53,752 nt of DNA from an uncultured Verrucomicrobiota bacterium (GCA_903848465.1 CAINGK010000214.1:1-53752), one strand, 5' to 3'; positions 35,466 to 43,923 are shown, numbered from the stretch's first letter. Numbers and translations: made by a program. Notes: generated by a model not told the origin, from the sequence alone.

Positions 35466-36104
35466 ATGAACCTGCCCTACTGCGTTTTGTTTCACCCGAG
35501 CGAATTCACCCGTTCGAGCTGGACACTCCTGCTCAAGAAAATTCTGCCCGGGTGCAAGATCACCGAAGCCTCCAGTGTGGAAGAGGTGCGGCAGGCCGTA
35601 GAGACGGGCCCGGTGAATGTGCTAATGATGGAATTCCAACCGCGCGACATGGACCACGGATTGGATTCGTTGAAAGCGGCCATCACCCTCATCGGCGGCA
35701 AGCACATCATGCTCATTTGCGGCCCCCCTGCCCCGGTCACCACCCGTACGGCCATGCACGCCGGTGCCAGCGTGTGCCTCGGCTGCAATGAGTCCGTGGA
35801 TGAGCTGAAACGCGCCCTGCATGCCGCACTGGAAGGCGTGCCCTTTCTTTCCAGCGAGCTCGCCTCCGTCCTCGCCCGCTCCGCCGCCCCCACCGGCTGC
35901 CCGGAGGAGGAAGAGGAAGCCTCCCAATATGCGCTCTCCACGCGCGAGGAGGAGGTGCTGGACCTCCTAGTGTCCGGACTGCGCCCCAGCGAGGTCGCCA
36001 GCCGCCTGGGACTGAGCATGAAGACAATTTCCAGCCACAAACGCAATGCACTCGGCAAACTAGGCGTCTCAAACATCCTGGAAGCCGTGCGGATGTGGAT
36101 CTGA
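35466..36104 (+). CDS. LuxR/NarL-type regulator with a degenerate receiver
   Basis: 212 residues. The N-terminal 125 residues have the pattern of a NarL receiver but lack its catalytic residues. The acidic pair is replaced around residues 9-13 (FHPSE), the phospho-acceptor position reads NVLMMEFQP (M55/E56), and the conserved Lys is C108 (CLGCNES). A Glu-rich linker (147-152) leads to a typical LuxR HTH at about 157-212 (LSTREEEVLDLLVSG, SEVASRLGLSMKTISSHK). It is therefore likely a phosphorylation-independent or differently triggered DNA-binding protein. No kinase gene is adjacent. Monocistronic, with gene-free stretches on both sides. Confidence 0.88.
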   Translation: MNLPYCVLFHPSEFTRSSWTLLLKKILPGCKITEASSVEEVRQAVETGPVNVLMMEFQPRDMDHGLDSLKAAITLIGGKHIMLICGPPAPVTTRTAMHAGASVCLGCNESVDELKRALHAALEGVPFLSSELASVLARSAAPTGCPEEEEEASQYALSTREEEVLDLLVSGLRPSEVASRLGLSMKTISSHKRNALGKLGVSNILEAVRMWI

Positions 36105-36208
36105 GGTCAGTGGCGGGAGGCATGGCGCTGCCGCACATCACCAACTTGCAAAAGTAACCCCTCACAAAATAAGTGGGTGCCCCCTCCCGTTGATCGACCA
36201 CGAAAAGG

Positions 36209-36238
36209 ACGGCGGACCTTTTTCAGCGCCTCCGCCGT
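36209..36238. repeat. Inverted repeat, 8-bp arms
   Basis: ACGGCGGA (36209-36216) and TCCGCCGT (36231-36238) around a 14-nt loop that includes a T5 run. Confidence 0.5.
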
Positions 36239-36266
36239 GACAGACCCGAAACCACGGACCCCAACT

Positions 36267-36324
36267 CAGCGCTTCCCACCAGCCCTGAGGTGCCGCGCCA
36301 CCCAAGGCTGGTAGGGAAGCGCTG
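36267..36324. repeat. Long imperfect palindrome, 18-bp arms
   Basis: The left arm (CAGCGCTTCCC then ACCAGCC) pairs with the right arm (GGCTGGT, A, GGGAAGCGCTG) over 11+7 bp with one bulged base. The 21-nt interior can form a further GGTG/CACC stem. Too long and precise for chance; a structured RNA or MITE/REP-type element is possible. Confidence 0.6.
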
Positions 36325-36548
36325 TGCGCGCCCCTAGAATCCATCCTCCCAGCGCCCACTGCTGACGCAACGCTCTCCCCCTTTCCAGCCGCTACCGTCT
36401 CCGATTCGTGTGCGACTGCCGCACATCACCCATCTGCCAAAGAAGCCCCTCGCCAGATGAAAGTGAGTGATGATCGGCAGTATAGTTGCCATGATGGAAA
36501 CTCTTCAAGCAGCGGAATCAGCCTGTGCCACGTCCGAATCCCGGTGCC

Positions 36549-36581
36549 CTCCGTGCATTCCGTCTGCTCCGTGCATTCCGT
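36549..36581. repeat. Tandem repeat, two copies with an 18-bp period
   Basis: CTCCGTGCATTCCGT occurs at 36549-36563 and 36567-36581, separated by CTG. Confidence 0.6.
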
Positions 36582-36702
36582 AGGCCACCATCTCCGGTTC
36601 TAGCCGCTTGAGCCTTCGCCCCCCTTCGCAAACATCCCCCAACGCACGAACAGCGGACTTTCCCTTGCGACAGGCGTAGAGAGCTAGCATCAATCACCTA
36701 TC

Positions 36703-37956
36703 ATGAGCAAAACCTGGGATGTCATTATCATCGGCGGCGGGCCTGCGGGGGCCACAGCGGCCGCCACCCTGCGGCAGTCGGGGCGTTCCGTCCTGGTGCT
36801 GGAGAAGTCCAAATTTCCCCGCTTCCACATCGGCGAGTCGCTCCTGCCCTACAACCGCGCCATCTTTGACGAACTCGGCGTCTGGCCCAAAATCCAGGCC
36901 GCAGGCTTCATGGTCAAGCGCGGCGCGCAGTTCTGGATGGGCAACGGCCTCCTGCACACCCGCCTGGACTTTTCACGCGGCTCCTTCACCGAGTTCCCAG
37001 AATCCCTCCAGGTCGAGCGCGCCAAGTTTGATGACATCCTGCTGCGCCACGCCGAATCCCTCGGTGCCGAGGTTCAGGAGGAGGCGCTCGTCACCGAGCA
37101 TCGCATCGAAAAAGATCGCGTCACCGTCAAGTTCCGCGCCAAGGATGGCACCGACCACGAGGTGCAGGCCGCCTTTCTCATGGATGCCAGCGGCCTCGGC
37201 AACTTCACCGCCAACCGCGAGAACCTGCGCGACTACTATCCCGGCCACAAAAAGATCGCCATCTTCGGCCACTACAGCGGCGTCCAGATGCCCGCCGGCG
37301 AGGAGGAGGGCGACATCCTCATCATCCGCCGCGAAAACTCCTGGTTCTGGATGATCCCCCTGGAAAACAACAAGACCAGCGTGGGCCTCGTGCTCGATCA
37401 GGCCGACTTCAAAGCCCTCAAGCAAGACCCCCAGCAGGTGTTTGACGACGCCGTCCTCAGCACCCGCGCCGTGCAGGAGCGCATGATCAATGCCCAAGTC
37501 ATCACCCAGGGGCATGTGCTCACCGATTTCTCCTACACCAACCGCAAGCTCGTCTCCCCACGCCTCGTTCGCGTGGGCGATGCCTCCGGGTTCATCGACC
37601 CCATTTTCTCCAGCGGCGTCATGCTCGCCATGTCCAGCGCGCAGCAGGGGGCGCACGTCGTCCACGCCGCCATCGCCGCTGGCAAGAGCCTGACCTTTGC
37701 CATGAAGCGCTACGAATGGACCACGCGCCGACACGTCAGCCGCTTCTGGATGTTCATCGAGAAGTTCTACACCAAGCACTTCGCGCAGCTCTTCTTCCAT
37801 CCCAACAACCGCTTCCGCATGGTCTGCGCCATCAACTGCACCCTCGCCGGCCGCACCCGCCCCTCCTTCGCCACCTGGTGGCGTCTCCGCCTCTTCTTCG
37901 CCCTCGTCTGGATCCAAAAGCGCTACCCCCTAGCCAAGCCGATCAAGATCCGCTAA
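36703..37956 (+). CDS. FAD-dependent oxidoreductase, flavin-dependent halogenase-like
   Basis: 417 residues. An N-terminal Rossmann motif GGGPAG (11-16) and the family segment FPRFHIGESLLPYN (38-51) come first. Lys72 lies in FMVKRGAQF, the position of the halogenase catalytic lysine. WFWMIP (214-219) fits the WxWxIP halogenase signature. VGDASGFIDPIFSSGV (291-306) is the second FAD-binding region. No signal peptide. Size and motifs fit the short PltA/CmlS-like branch of halogenases and their non-halogenating relatives. No biosynthetic cluster or carrier protein is nearby, so a real halogenation reaction is uncertain. The ATG at 36703 starts MSKTWDVIIIGGG. Confidence 0.87.
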   Translation: MSKTWDVIIIGGGPAGATAAATLRQSGRSVLVLEKSKFPRFHIGESLLPYNRAIFDELGVWPKIQAAGFMVKRGAQFWMGNGLLHTRLDFSRGSFTEFPESLQVERAKFDDILLRHAESLGAEVQEEALVTEHRIEKDRVTVKFRAKDGTDHEVQAAFLMDASGLGNFTANRENLRDYYPGHKKIAIFGHYSGVQMPAGEEEGDILIIRRENSWFWMIPLENNKTSVGLVLDQADFKALKQDPQQVFDDAVLSTRAVQERMINAQVITQGHVLTDFSYTNRKLVSPRLVRVGDASGFIDPIFSSGVMLAMSSAQQGAHVVHAAIAAGKSLTFAMKRYEWTTRRHVSRFWMFIEKFYTKHFAQLFFHPNNRFRMVCAINCTLAGRTRPSFATWWRLRLFFALVWIQKRYPLAKPIKIR

Positions 37957-37969
37957 AGTTGACCCGTAG

Positions 37970-38013
37970 AACAAGCCTCCGGCTTGTTGCCCCGGAGCTT
38001 AGGCCTCCGGCCT
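37970..38013. repeat. REP-like palindromic element between convergent genes
   Basis: AACAAGCC-TCC-GGCTTGTT (37970-37988) is a perfect 8-bp stem. Right after it CCGGAG/CTCCGG (37992-38010) and the alternative AGGCC-TCC-GGCCT (38001-38013) can form. The shared GCCTCCGGC core suggests a dispersed repeat family. It can serve as a bidirectional terminator for the two converging genes, though there is no T-tract. Confidence 0.6.
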
Positions 38014-38077
38014 GACCACGGACTATTGGCCACACGTGCCCTCAAACTCCCTGGCAGCATGCTACTCTCTCTCACCA

Positions 38078-39916
38078 CTACCTCTCCCCACGCCTCAACA
38101 CCGGCTCTCCCCACGCGCCCCAGGCTCCGTTGATGTTCTCTTTGCCGGTGATGCGCAGGGTGAGTTTTTGCACGCCTTTCACATCCACTTGAAAAGCACC
38201 CAGATCACCCGCCTTGAGGGTGGCGGATTGCCACAGCACGCGGTCATCGCCGAGGAGGGTGGCTTCGATGCGGCCAAAGCCGCCTTGCAGCTCACAGGCG
38301 CTGCCGCTGAAGCTGTCCCAGCGACCGCCCAGCGTGTATTCAAACCGTGAGTTCGCATGCGCATAAAGCCCATGCTCAAACAATCCCTCTGGCCCTTGCA
38401 GCGGCTCTCCCTTCGGCGTGCGGTCGAAATGCACCCCATCCCACCCCGTCTCCGCATGCAGCGGGGCCGCGTCCGAGAGCGCCAGTTCCTTCACATTTGC
38501 AGCCACCTTATCCGGCGCGATTTTTCCCGCCGAGCCATCCGGGGCTTGCAGACGATGCAGAAGGGCCTGCACACTCGGAGAAAGCTTGGCCACATCCTGC
38601 GGAGAAAGTTTACCCGCACGAATGGCGGGCCACACAGCGTCAAACTCGATCTTCTGCTCCGCCTTCCTCACATCGTAGGCGGAGTCAGCGGTGATGCGAC
38701 CATTCATCGTCAAGGCCTGCGAAGACCACACTCCGGCAGTGGCCGCGCCATTCACACACACCGCCACAAAGTGCAGACTCACGCTGGTGCTCTTCTTTTC
38801 GGATCGTGGCAAAGTGAGCATAAAACGCCCATCAGCCTGCGGCACGGCGGCGGCGATCTCGCTGTCGTAATCGCCCCCACCTGCGGGATCGGCATAAGCC
38901 AGCACGGCATGCACCGGCAAGTTGGCAGTCACTGCCCCTTTTACCACAAGCCCGTCAGAGGAGGGCTTGAGCTGCCACGCAGCAAACTCCGCCTTCGCCT
39001 GCGTGCCAATCTGCTTCACCGAACCCGAGAACTGCGAATGAGCCGCCAACTTCAGCGCATGCGGCAGTGAAAGAAACGAACCACGCCCTTCACCACGCAA
39101 TTCATTGCCATAAGTGCGGTTGCCACTGCCCATGAGCGCCGTGCCTCGCACCGCGCGTGCGGCAGCGCACTCCTTGCAGTGCGGCAGGCCCAGCGCATGC
39201 CCAAGCTCATGACACACGCCACCGATGAAGATGCTGTTGTACTTCCCCAGCGAGATGCGCCCATACTGGCGGTCCTGCAGCATCTGATCCTTCACGGCGA
39301 GAAGTTCCGCATCCAGCAGCGGCGAGTCCACCTGCCACGCCGTGCCACCACGGCTGTCGCCGCTCGCATAGTAGGGGCTGTGGTGCCCCATCGTGCGCGT
39401 CCCTGCATCCCAATCCGCCAGATTGCAAAAGATGACGACCGTCTCCTTCTCACCCTCAATGCCCGCCTCACGCAGCGCCTTCAGGCAGTCCAGCTTGATG
39501 TCGTGCCCATCCTTCGGGTCAGACTCGCTGCATTCCGCCGATTTCAGGCTCCCCTGCACCATGTGCAGTTGAAGTAACCCATTCTCCGCCAGCTCAAGCT
39601 GGATCGTGCGATTCGGAAATCCCCAGCTCTCCATCTCGCGCTGGTAAAAGCCCTGCACATGCTGCATCACCCGCGTCAGCCGTGCGCGGCACTCCGGCTG
39701 CGGCTCACGATCCGCCGGACTCCAGTAGCAGATCCGCATCACCCGCCGCCCCTTTTCAGGAGCCTCTTCCTCCCATTGCGTGAGCATGCCACGCGCACGC
39801 TCAAGGTCTGCCTGCGTGGGTTCGCCAGGCAGCAGTTCCTTCAGCGGCGCAGCTAATGAAATACCGCCCGCCAGCACGGCGAGGCACAAGATGGAAAACA
39901 GACGAGATAAGAGCAT
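38078..39916 (-). CDS. Secreted metzincin-type zinc protease with NPCBM domain
   Basis: 612 residues with a signal peptide (cleavage near residue 22). The catalytic motif HELGHALGLPH (H236, E237, H240, H246) with glycine at 243 and a downstream Met-turn candidate TALMGSG (M262) defines a metzincin. A beta-sandwich-like middle (about 300-400) and a helical segment follow. The C-terminal NPCBM-like carbohydrate-binding domain covers about 505-607 (HGLYAHANSRFEYTLGGRWD, LTLRITGKENINGAWG). Cys pairs around the active site (C235, C247, C250) may form disulfides. It is monocistronic. Protease activity on glycoproteins or in the outer layer is inferred from the domains. The plus-strand frames inside are shadows. 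Confidence 0.88.
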   Translation of the reverse strand: MLLSRLFSILCLAVLAGGISLAAPLKELLPGEPTQADLERARGMLTQWEEEAPEKGRRVMRICYWSPADREPQPECRARLTRVMQHVQGFYQREMESWGFPNRTIQLELAENGLLQLHMVQGSLKSAECSESDPKDGHDIKLDCLKALREAGIEGEKETVVIFCNLADWDAGTRTMGHHSPYYASGDSRGGTAWQVDSPLLDAELLAVKDQMLQDRQYGRISLGKYNSIFIGGVCHELGHALGLPHCKECAAARAVRGTALMGSGNRTYGNELRGEGRGSFLSLPHALKLAAHSQFSGSVKQIGTQAKAEFAAWQLKPSSDGLVVKGAVTANLPVHAVLAYADPAGGGDYDSEIAAAVPQADGRFMLTLPRSEKKSTSVSLHFVAVCVNGAATAGVWSSQALTMNGRITADSAYDVRKAEQKIEFDAVWPAIRAGKLSPQDVAKLSPSVQALLHRLQAPDGSAGKIAPDKVAANVKELALSDAAPLHAETGWDGVHFDRTPKGEPLQGPEGLFEHGLYAHANSRFEYTLGGRWDSFSGSACELQGGFGRIEATLLGDDRVLWQSATLKAGDLGAFQVDVKGVQKLTLRITGKENINGAWGAWGEPVLRRGER

Positions 39917-40034
39917 TGCAGAAGAAACGCAGCAGGGAGCCTCTCACATAGAAAAACCTTCGGCTTGTCGATAATCCGGCTGCGCAGCCCAGATTTGTTC
40001 AAGATGCGCCGCACGGTGGAGTTTAACTGACCAC

Positions 40035-41276
40035 ATGCCCTCCCACATCACCATCCTCGGAGCCGGTGTCATCGGTCTGAGCACGGCGCTGTACTGCGCC
40101 CGACGCGGCATGCAGGTCACGGTCATTGAGCGCAAATCCGCGCAGCGGGATGGCTGCTCCTTCGGCAATGCAGGCATGATCGTCCCCAGCCACTTCATTC
40201 CCCTCGCAGCCCCAGGCATGGTAAAACTTGGCCTCAAGTGGATGTGGAATCCCGAATCCCCCTTCTACATCAAGCCACGCCTCGATAGCGATCTCCTTGC
40301 CTGGGGTCTGCAATTCTGGAAAGCTGCCACTGCGCAACGCGTCGCAACCGCAGCCCCGGCACTACGAGACCTCAGCCTCCTAAGCCGCCAGTGCTTTGAA
40401 GACATCGGCCTCGATTTCGGCCTGGTGAAAAAGGGCCTGCTCATGCTTTGCAAACAGCAGCAAACTCTCGACGAAGAAGCGCACATGGCGGTAACCGCCA
40501 ACGCACTCGGCATTCCCGCCCAGGTTCTCGATGCCAAAGCCACCGCCGCGCTCGATCCCAACGTGACCATGGATGTCTGCGGCAGTGTGTACTTCCCCAA
40601 AGACTGCCATCTTTCACCCAGACGCTTCATCGCCGCCTTGGAGGCGGAACTCGTGCGACTGGGTGTGGAGTTTTTGTGGAAAACCGAAGTGACGGGATTT
40701 GAGATCGAGAACAGCGCGCTGCGGGCGGTCAAAACCTCCAAAGGTCAAGTCGAAGGACAGGAGGTGGTTCTTTGTGGTGGTGTCTGGTCGGCAGAACTGG
40801 CGAAGTCTCTGGACCTCAAACTGCCGATGCAGGCAGGCAAAGGATACAGCCTGACATTGCGAGATCCGACACAACTTCCAGAGCTGTGCAGCATCTGCAC
40901 CGAGGCCCGTCTGGCCGTCACACCGATGGATGGCGCGCTGCGTGTCGGCGGCACCATGGAAATGGCTGGCCTCAACGAATCCATCACGCAGCGCCGAGTG
41001 CGTGGCATCACTCGGGCCTTCCCGCAGTATTTCCCAGCGTTTGCAGAAACCGATTTCGCCGAAGTGAAGCCCTGGAGCGGGCTGCGGCCCGTCTCGCCCG
41101 ATGGCATGCCCTACATTGGCCGCACTCAACGCTGGAAAAATCTCACCATCGCTACCGGTCACGCCATGATGGGCCTCAGTCTCGCCCCAGCGACTGGAAA
41201 GATCGTGAGCGAATTACTGAGCGGAGAGAAACCGCCTGTGGCGCTCGATTTGATGTCACCTGACCGCTTCGCATGA
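40035..41276 (+). CDS. FAD-dependent D-amino-acid dehydrogenase-like oxidoreductase (DadA type)
   Basis: 413 residues. Nucleotide-binding ILGAGVIGLSTAL begins at residue 7. The family element SFGNAGMIVPSH, the substrate-domain segment LDEEAHMAVTANALGIP and the C-terminal FAD loop GLRPVSPDGMPYIG then TGHAMMGLSLAPATG match DadA-like dehydrogenases, which oxidise D-amino acids to 2-oxo acids and pass electrons to the respiratory chain. Relatives act on D-hydroxyproline or D-proline; the substrate cannot be fixed here. No signal peptide. The stop overlaps the next ATG by 4 nt, so it is co-translated with a secreted peptidase-like protein. Confidence 0.88.
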   Translation: MPSHITILGAGVIGLSTALYCARRGMQVTVIERKSAQRDGCSFGNAGMIVPSHFIPLAAPGMVKLGLKWMWNPESPFYIKPRLDSDLLAWGLQFWKAATAQRVATAAPALRDLSLLSRQCFEDIGLDFGLVKKGLLMLCKQQQTLDEEAHMAVTANALGIPAQVLDAKATAALDPNVTMDVCGSVYFPKDCHLSPRRFIAALEAELVRLGVEFLWKTEVTGFEIENSALRAVKTSKGQVEGQEVVLCGGVWSAELAKSLDLKLPMQAGKGYSLTLRDPTQLPELCSICTEARLAVTPMDGALRVGGTMEMAGLNESITQRRVRGITRAFPQYFPAFAETDFAEVKPWSGLRPVSPDGMPYIGRTQRWKNLTIATGHAMMGLSLAPATGKIVSELLSGEKPPVALDLMSPDRFA

Positions 41277-43021
41277 AAATCACCCTTGCCACATTTCTAC
41301 TCGTTACGACGGCAGCGCTGGCCCTGGACCGGCCCAAGTTGCAGATCATCAATGCCGCGCCGCATGCGGTGGAGGTATTTTGGTTGAAGCCGGATGGCGG
41401 ACGCGTTGCCAATGGCAAGATCGAGTCTGGTAAGGATCGCATCATTGGCACGACACTTGGACATCGTTTTGTGATCGTGGGTGAGGGCAAGGAAACGGAA
41501 GTGGAGAGCAAGGTGCGGGTGCAAGGCGTTCGCTATGAACCAGGGGTGCCGAATGGTGTGCCAGCGTTTTACACGCAGCGGGCGAGTGCGGGTGGTTTTC
41601 CCATCGTGGCTTCGGCTAAGGTCAGTCCGTATGCGCTAAAGGAGGCGGTGTATCTGGTGGACCTGATGTTGGCCAAGAGACCGGATGTGCGCGACGCAAT
41701 GATCGCCAGCGGTGCGCGGCTGTGCATTCTGGCGTACAATGAATTCACCACGGACCAGCCCGAGTTCGCTCATCTGGAATCCGAGAAGGGTTTTGAGGCT
41801 GTGAGCGCGAAGGATTACTGGGATGCTCGCGCGCGTGGCCTAGGCGGCAGCGAGACGGACCCGCTCTGCTCTTGCGCGGAGGAAAACCTGCTGGCTTATG
41901 ATGGCGATTCCTATGACACGGAAAACATACTGATTCACGAGTTTGCGCACAACATCCACCTGCGGGGTCTGTCGAATGTGGACCCCACGTTCGATCCGCG
42001 ATTGAAGGCCGCGTTTGATGCAGCGATGAAGGCCGGATTTTGGAAAGGCGCGTATGCCTCGTCGAACCACCACGAATACTGGGCTGAGGGCGTGCAGAGC
42101 TGGTTTGACAACAACCGCGAGAACGATGCGCAGCACAATCACGTCAACACACGCGCTGAGTTGATCGCGTATGATCCGCAACTCGCCGCGCTGTGCCGCG
42201 AGGTCTTTGGTGACACCGAGCTGAAATACACGAAGCCGCAGACGCGGCTCACGGGGCACCTGGCGGGCTACGATCCAGCGCAAGCGCCGAGGTTTGTGTG
42301 GCCAGAGCGGCTGCTACAGGCGCGTGGGCTGATCAAACAGCAGCAGGTGCAGAAGCACCAGGAAGCCACTGGCAAGAAGTCGCATGATGTGCGCCTCATC
42401 GCGGGCTGGACGGTGCATGTGAATGTGAAGCTCTTCGAGACGGACGCCCCCGCTTTGGAGAAAGCTCTGCAACTGCTGCGCGCTCAGCTTGATGAGATCG
42501 TGCGCGTCGTTCCTGCGCAGGCGGTGGCGGAGTTGCGCAAGGTGCCACTGTGGATCAATCCCGAGTATCCCAAGGTCCATCCGCGTGCCGAATTTCATCC
42601 TGGTGCAGATTGGTTGCGGGACAATGGACGCGATCCAGTGATGGCCAAGGGGGTGGAATTTACCAACGTACGCATCTTCGAGGCGGAGACGCGCCGCATG
42701 CCCAACTTCGCGCTGCATGAACTGGCGCATGCCTATCACAACCGCACGGTGCGCATGAGCTTTGGCAATCTGGAGATCAAGGCGGCCTATGAGAAAGCCA
42801 AGGCCAGCGGCAAGTATGAGCGCGTCGAGCGCAAGGACAGTGAAGGGCGCAGCCGCATGGAACGCGCTTATGCCATGACCAATCCCCAGGAATATTTTGC
42901 CGAATGCACAGAGGCCTACTTCACCCGTAATGACTTCTTCCCCTTTACGCGGGAAGAGCTGAAGCAGCACGATCCGGAAATGTTTGCCTTGCTGGAGAAG
43001 CTTTGGGGCGTGCAGCCATAG
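41273..43021 (+). CDS. Secreted protein with a VHL-beta-like domain and two HExxH domains
   Basis: 582 residues with a signal peptide (about 1-18). Residues 21-80 resemble the beta domain of the von Hippel-Lindau protein: LQIINAAPHAVEVFWLKPDG, then a GTTLGHRFVIV strand (human VHL has NRSPRVVLPVWLNFDG and YRGHLWLF). Two zinc-peptidase-like domains follow. The first has HEFAH (222-226) and HHEYWAEGVQSWF (266-278); the second has HELAH (482-486) and PQEYFAECTEAYF (538-550). In each an EYxAE box supplies a possible third ligand, E272 or E544. The halves look like an old duplication. The architecture is gluzincin-like. Its ATG overlaps the DadA-like stop. The substrate is unknown. Confidence 0.8.
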   Translation: MKITLATFLLVTTAALALDRPKLQIINAAPHAVEVFWLKPDGGRVANGKIESGKDRIIGTTLGHRFVIVGEGKETEVESKVRVQGVRYEPGVPNGVPAFYTQRASAGGFPIVASAKVSPYALKEAVYLVDLMLAKRPDVRDAMIASGARLCILAYNEFTTDQPEFAHLESEKGFEAVSAKDYWDARARGLGGSETDPLCSCAEENLLAYDGDSYDTENILIHEFAHNIHLRGLSNVDPTFDPRLKAAFDAAMKAGFWKGAYASSNHHEYWAEGVQSWFDNNRENDAQHNHVNTRAELIAYDPQLAALCREVFGDTELKYTKPQTRLTGHLAGYDPAQAPRFVWPERLLQARGLIKQQQVQKHQEATGKKSHDVRLIAGWTVHVNVKLFETDAPALEKALQLLRAQLDEIVRVVPAQAVAELRKVPLWINPEYPKVHPRAEFHPGADWLRDNGRDPVMAKGVEFTNVRIFEAETRRMPNFALHELAHAYHNRTVRMSFGNLEIKAAYEKAKASGKYERVERKDSEGRSRMERAYAMTNPQEYFAECTEAYFTRNDFFPFTREELKQHDPEMFALLEKLWGVQP

Positions 43022-43027
43022 CCCACC

Positions 43028-43789
43028 TCAGCCCTGCTGTGACTGCCGCCGGTACTCCGTGGGAGAGGTGCCAGTGATGGCGCGAAAGGTGCGCGTGAAG
43101 GCGCTGTGGTCGGCAAAGCCGCAGTCGAGCGCGATCTGGGCGATGGAGGCAGCGGTTTCGCACAATAAGCGGCTGCCAACGGTGATACGTGTCTTGGTGA
43201 TGAGCTGCATCGGGCTGATGCCGTGGATGCGCCTGATGATGCGGGCAAAGCGAGCCGCGGGCATTCCTGCTTTACGCGCGAGTGATGAGGGACTCACCGG
43301 ATCATCGTAGGCGGTTTCAAGATACCGCAACACCCGCGCCACCTTGGGCGGTACATCATCCTGACTCACTGGAGCCGCGAGGTCTTTGGAAATGCCTATG
43401 AGGCCTGTCACCTGGCCGCGGGCATCGCGAATGGGTAGTTTACTCGTGAGGCCCCACACCGGCACATGCGGCCTCCGCCAGAAAAGTTCCAACCGCTCCA
43501 CAATGGGCTGATTGGTGCGCAGCACCTGCTCATCCTGCTCGGTGGGTATGCGTCCATAGTCACCAGGGCAGACATCACAAGGCCGCCGACCAAGCATCTG
43601 CGATTTACCCTTGAGTCCGTGCCGCTCGACGAGTGATTGATTCACCACGAGATAACGGCCTGAGACATCCTTGATGAAAAAAGCCGTGTCATGCATTAGG
43701 TCTGCCAACTGCTCGATCACTCGGACGTCAACGAGCAGTGTGCCTTGATTGGAAATAATGCCAGGAAAGGCTGAGACGGCTTTTTTCAT
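43028..43789 (-). CDS. AraC-family regulator with N-terminal PAS domain
   Basis: 253 residues from the ATG at 43789 (six more from an upstream start). The PAS domain covers about 20-140 (HDTAFFIKDVSGRYLVVNQS, VTGLIGISKDL) and includes RRPCDVCPGD with two Cys that might bind a cofactor or metal. The AraC HTH pair (about 155-250) has PSSLARKAGMPAARFARI and a second helix set ending AIALDCGFADHSAFTRTF-like, then GTSPTEYRRQ. It is convergent with the VHL-like gene (6 nt between stops) and divergent from the Sel1-C39 gene across 134 nt, so it may control that run. Confidence 0.9.
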   Translation of the reverse strand: MKKAVSAFPGIISNQGTLLVDVRVIEQLADLMHDTAFFIKDVSGRYLVVNQSLVERHGLKGKSQMLGRRPCDVCPGDYGRIPTEQDEQVLRTNQPIVERLELFWRRPHVPVWGLTSKLPIRDARGQVTGLIGISKDLAAPVSQDDVPPKVARVLRYLETAYDDPVSPSSLARKAGMPAARFARIIRRIHGISPMQLITKTRITVGSRLLCETAASIAQIALDCGFADHSAFTRTFRAITGTSPTEYRRQSQQG

Positions 43790-43923
43790 GCGGTGAGGAG
43801 ATGCCACACAAAACGGCAGCCATCCAGACGACTTCCATGCGTACTGCTATTGTGCGGATTTTGACAGATCCAAGCGATGGAAGGATCAAGACTTTGCAGT
43901 CTCCCCCGCGACATTTCAGCAAG

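Larger units (their letters stand above)
36129..36469. repeat. Imperfect direct repeat, two ~50-nt copies
   Basis: Copies at 36129-36179 and 36417-36469 start with the same 14 bases (TGCCGCACATCACC) and stay clearly alignable to the end (CTTGCAAAAG against TCTGCCAAAG, CCCCTC in both, AAGTGGGTG against AAGTGAGTG). They bracket the inverted repeats. Confidence 0.6.
36105..36702. other. Gene-free stretch of 598 nt rich in repeats
   Basis: No ORF has a plausible product. It holds an imperfect direct repeat, two inverted repeats (one with 18-bp arms) and an 18-bp tandem repeat, listed separately. It may be a repeat cluster, a structured RNA or the remains of a mobile element. Confidence 0.55.

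Noticed and set aside
36973..37917. 314-codon minus-strand frame opposite the halogenase-like gene
   Set aside because: Glu/Gly/Ala/Val-rich shadow; the plus strand has the FAD motifs.
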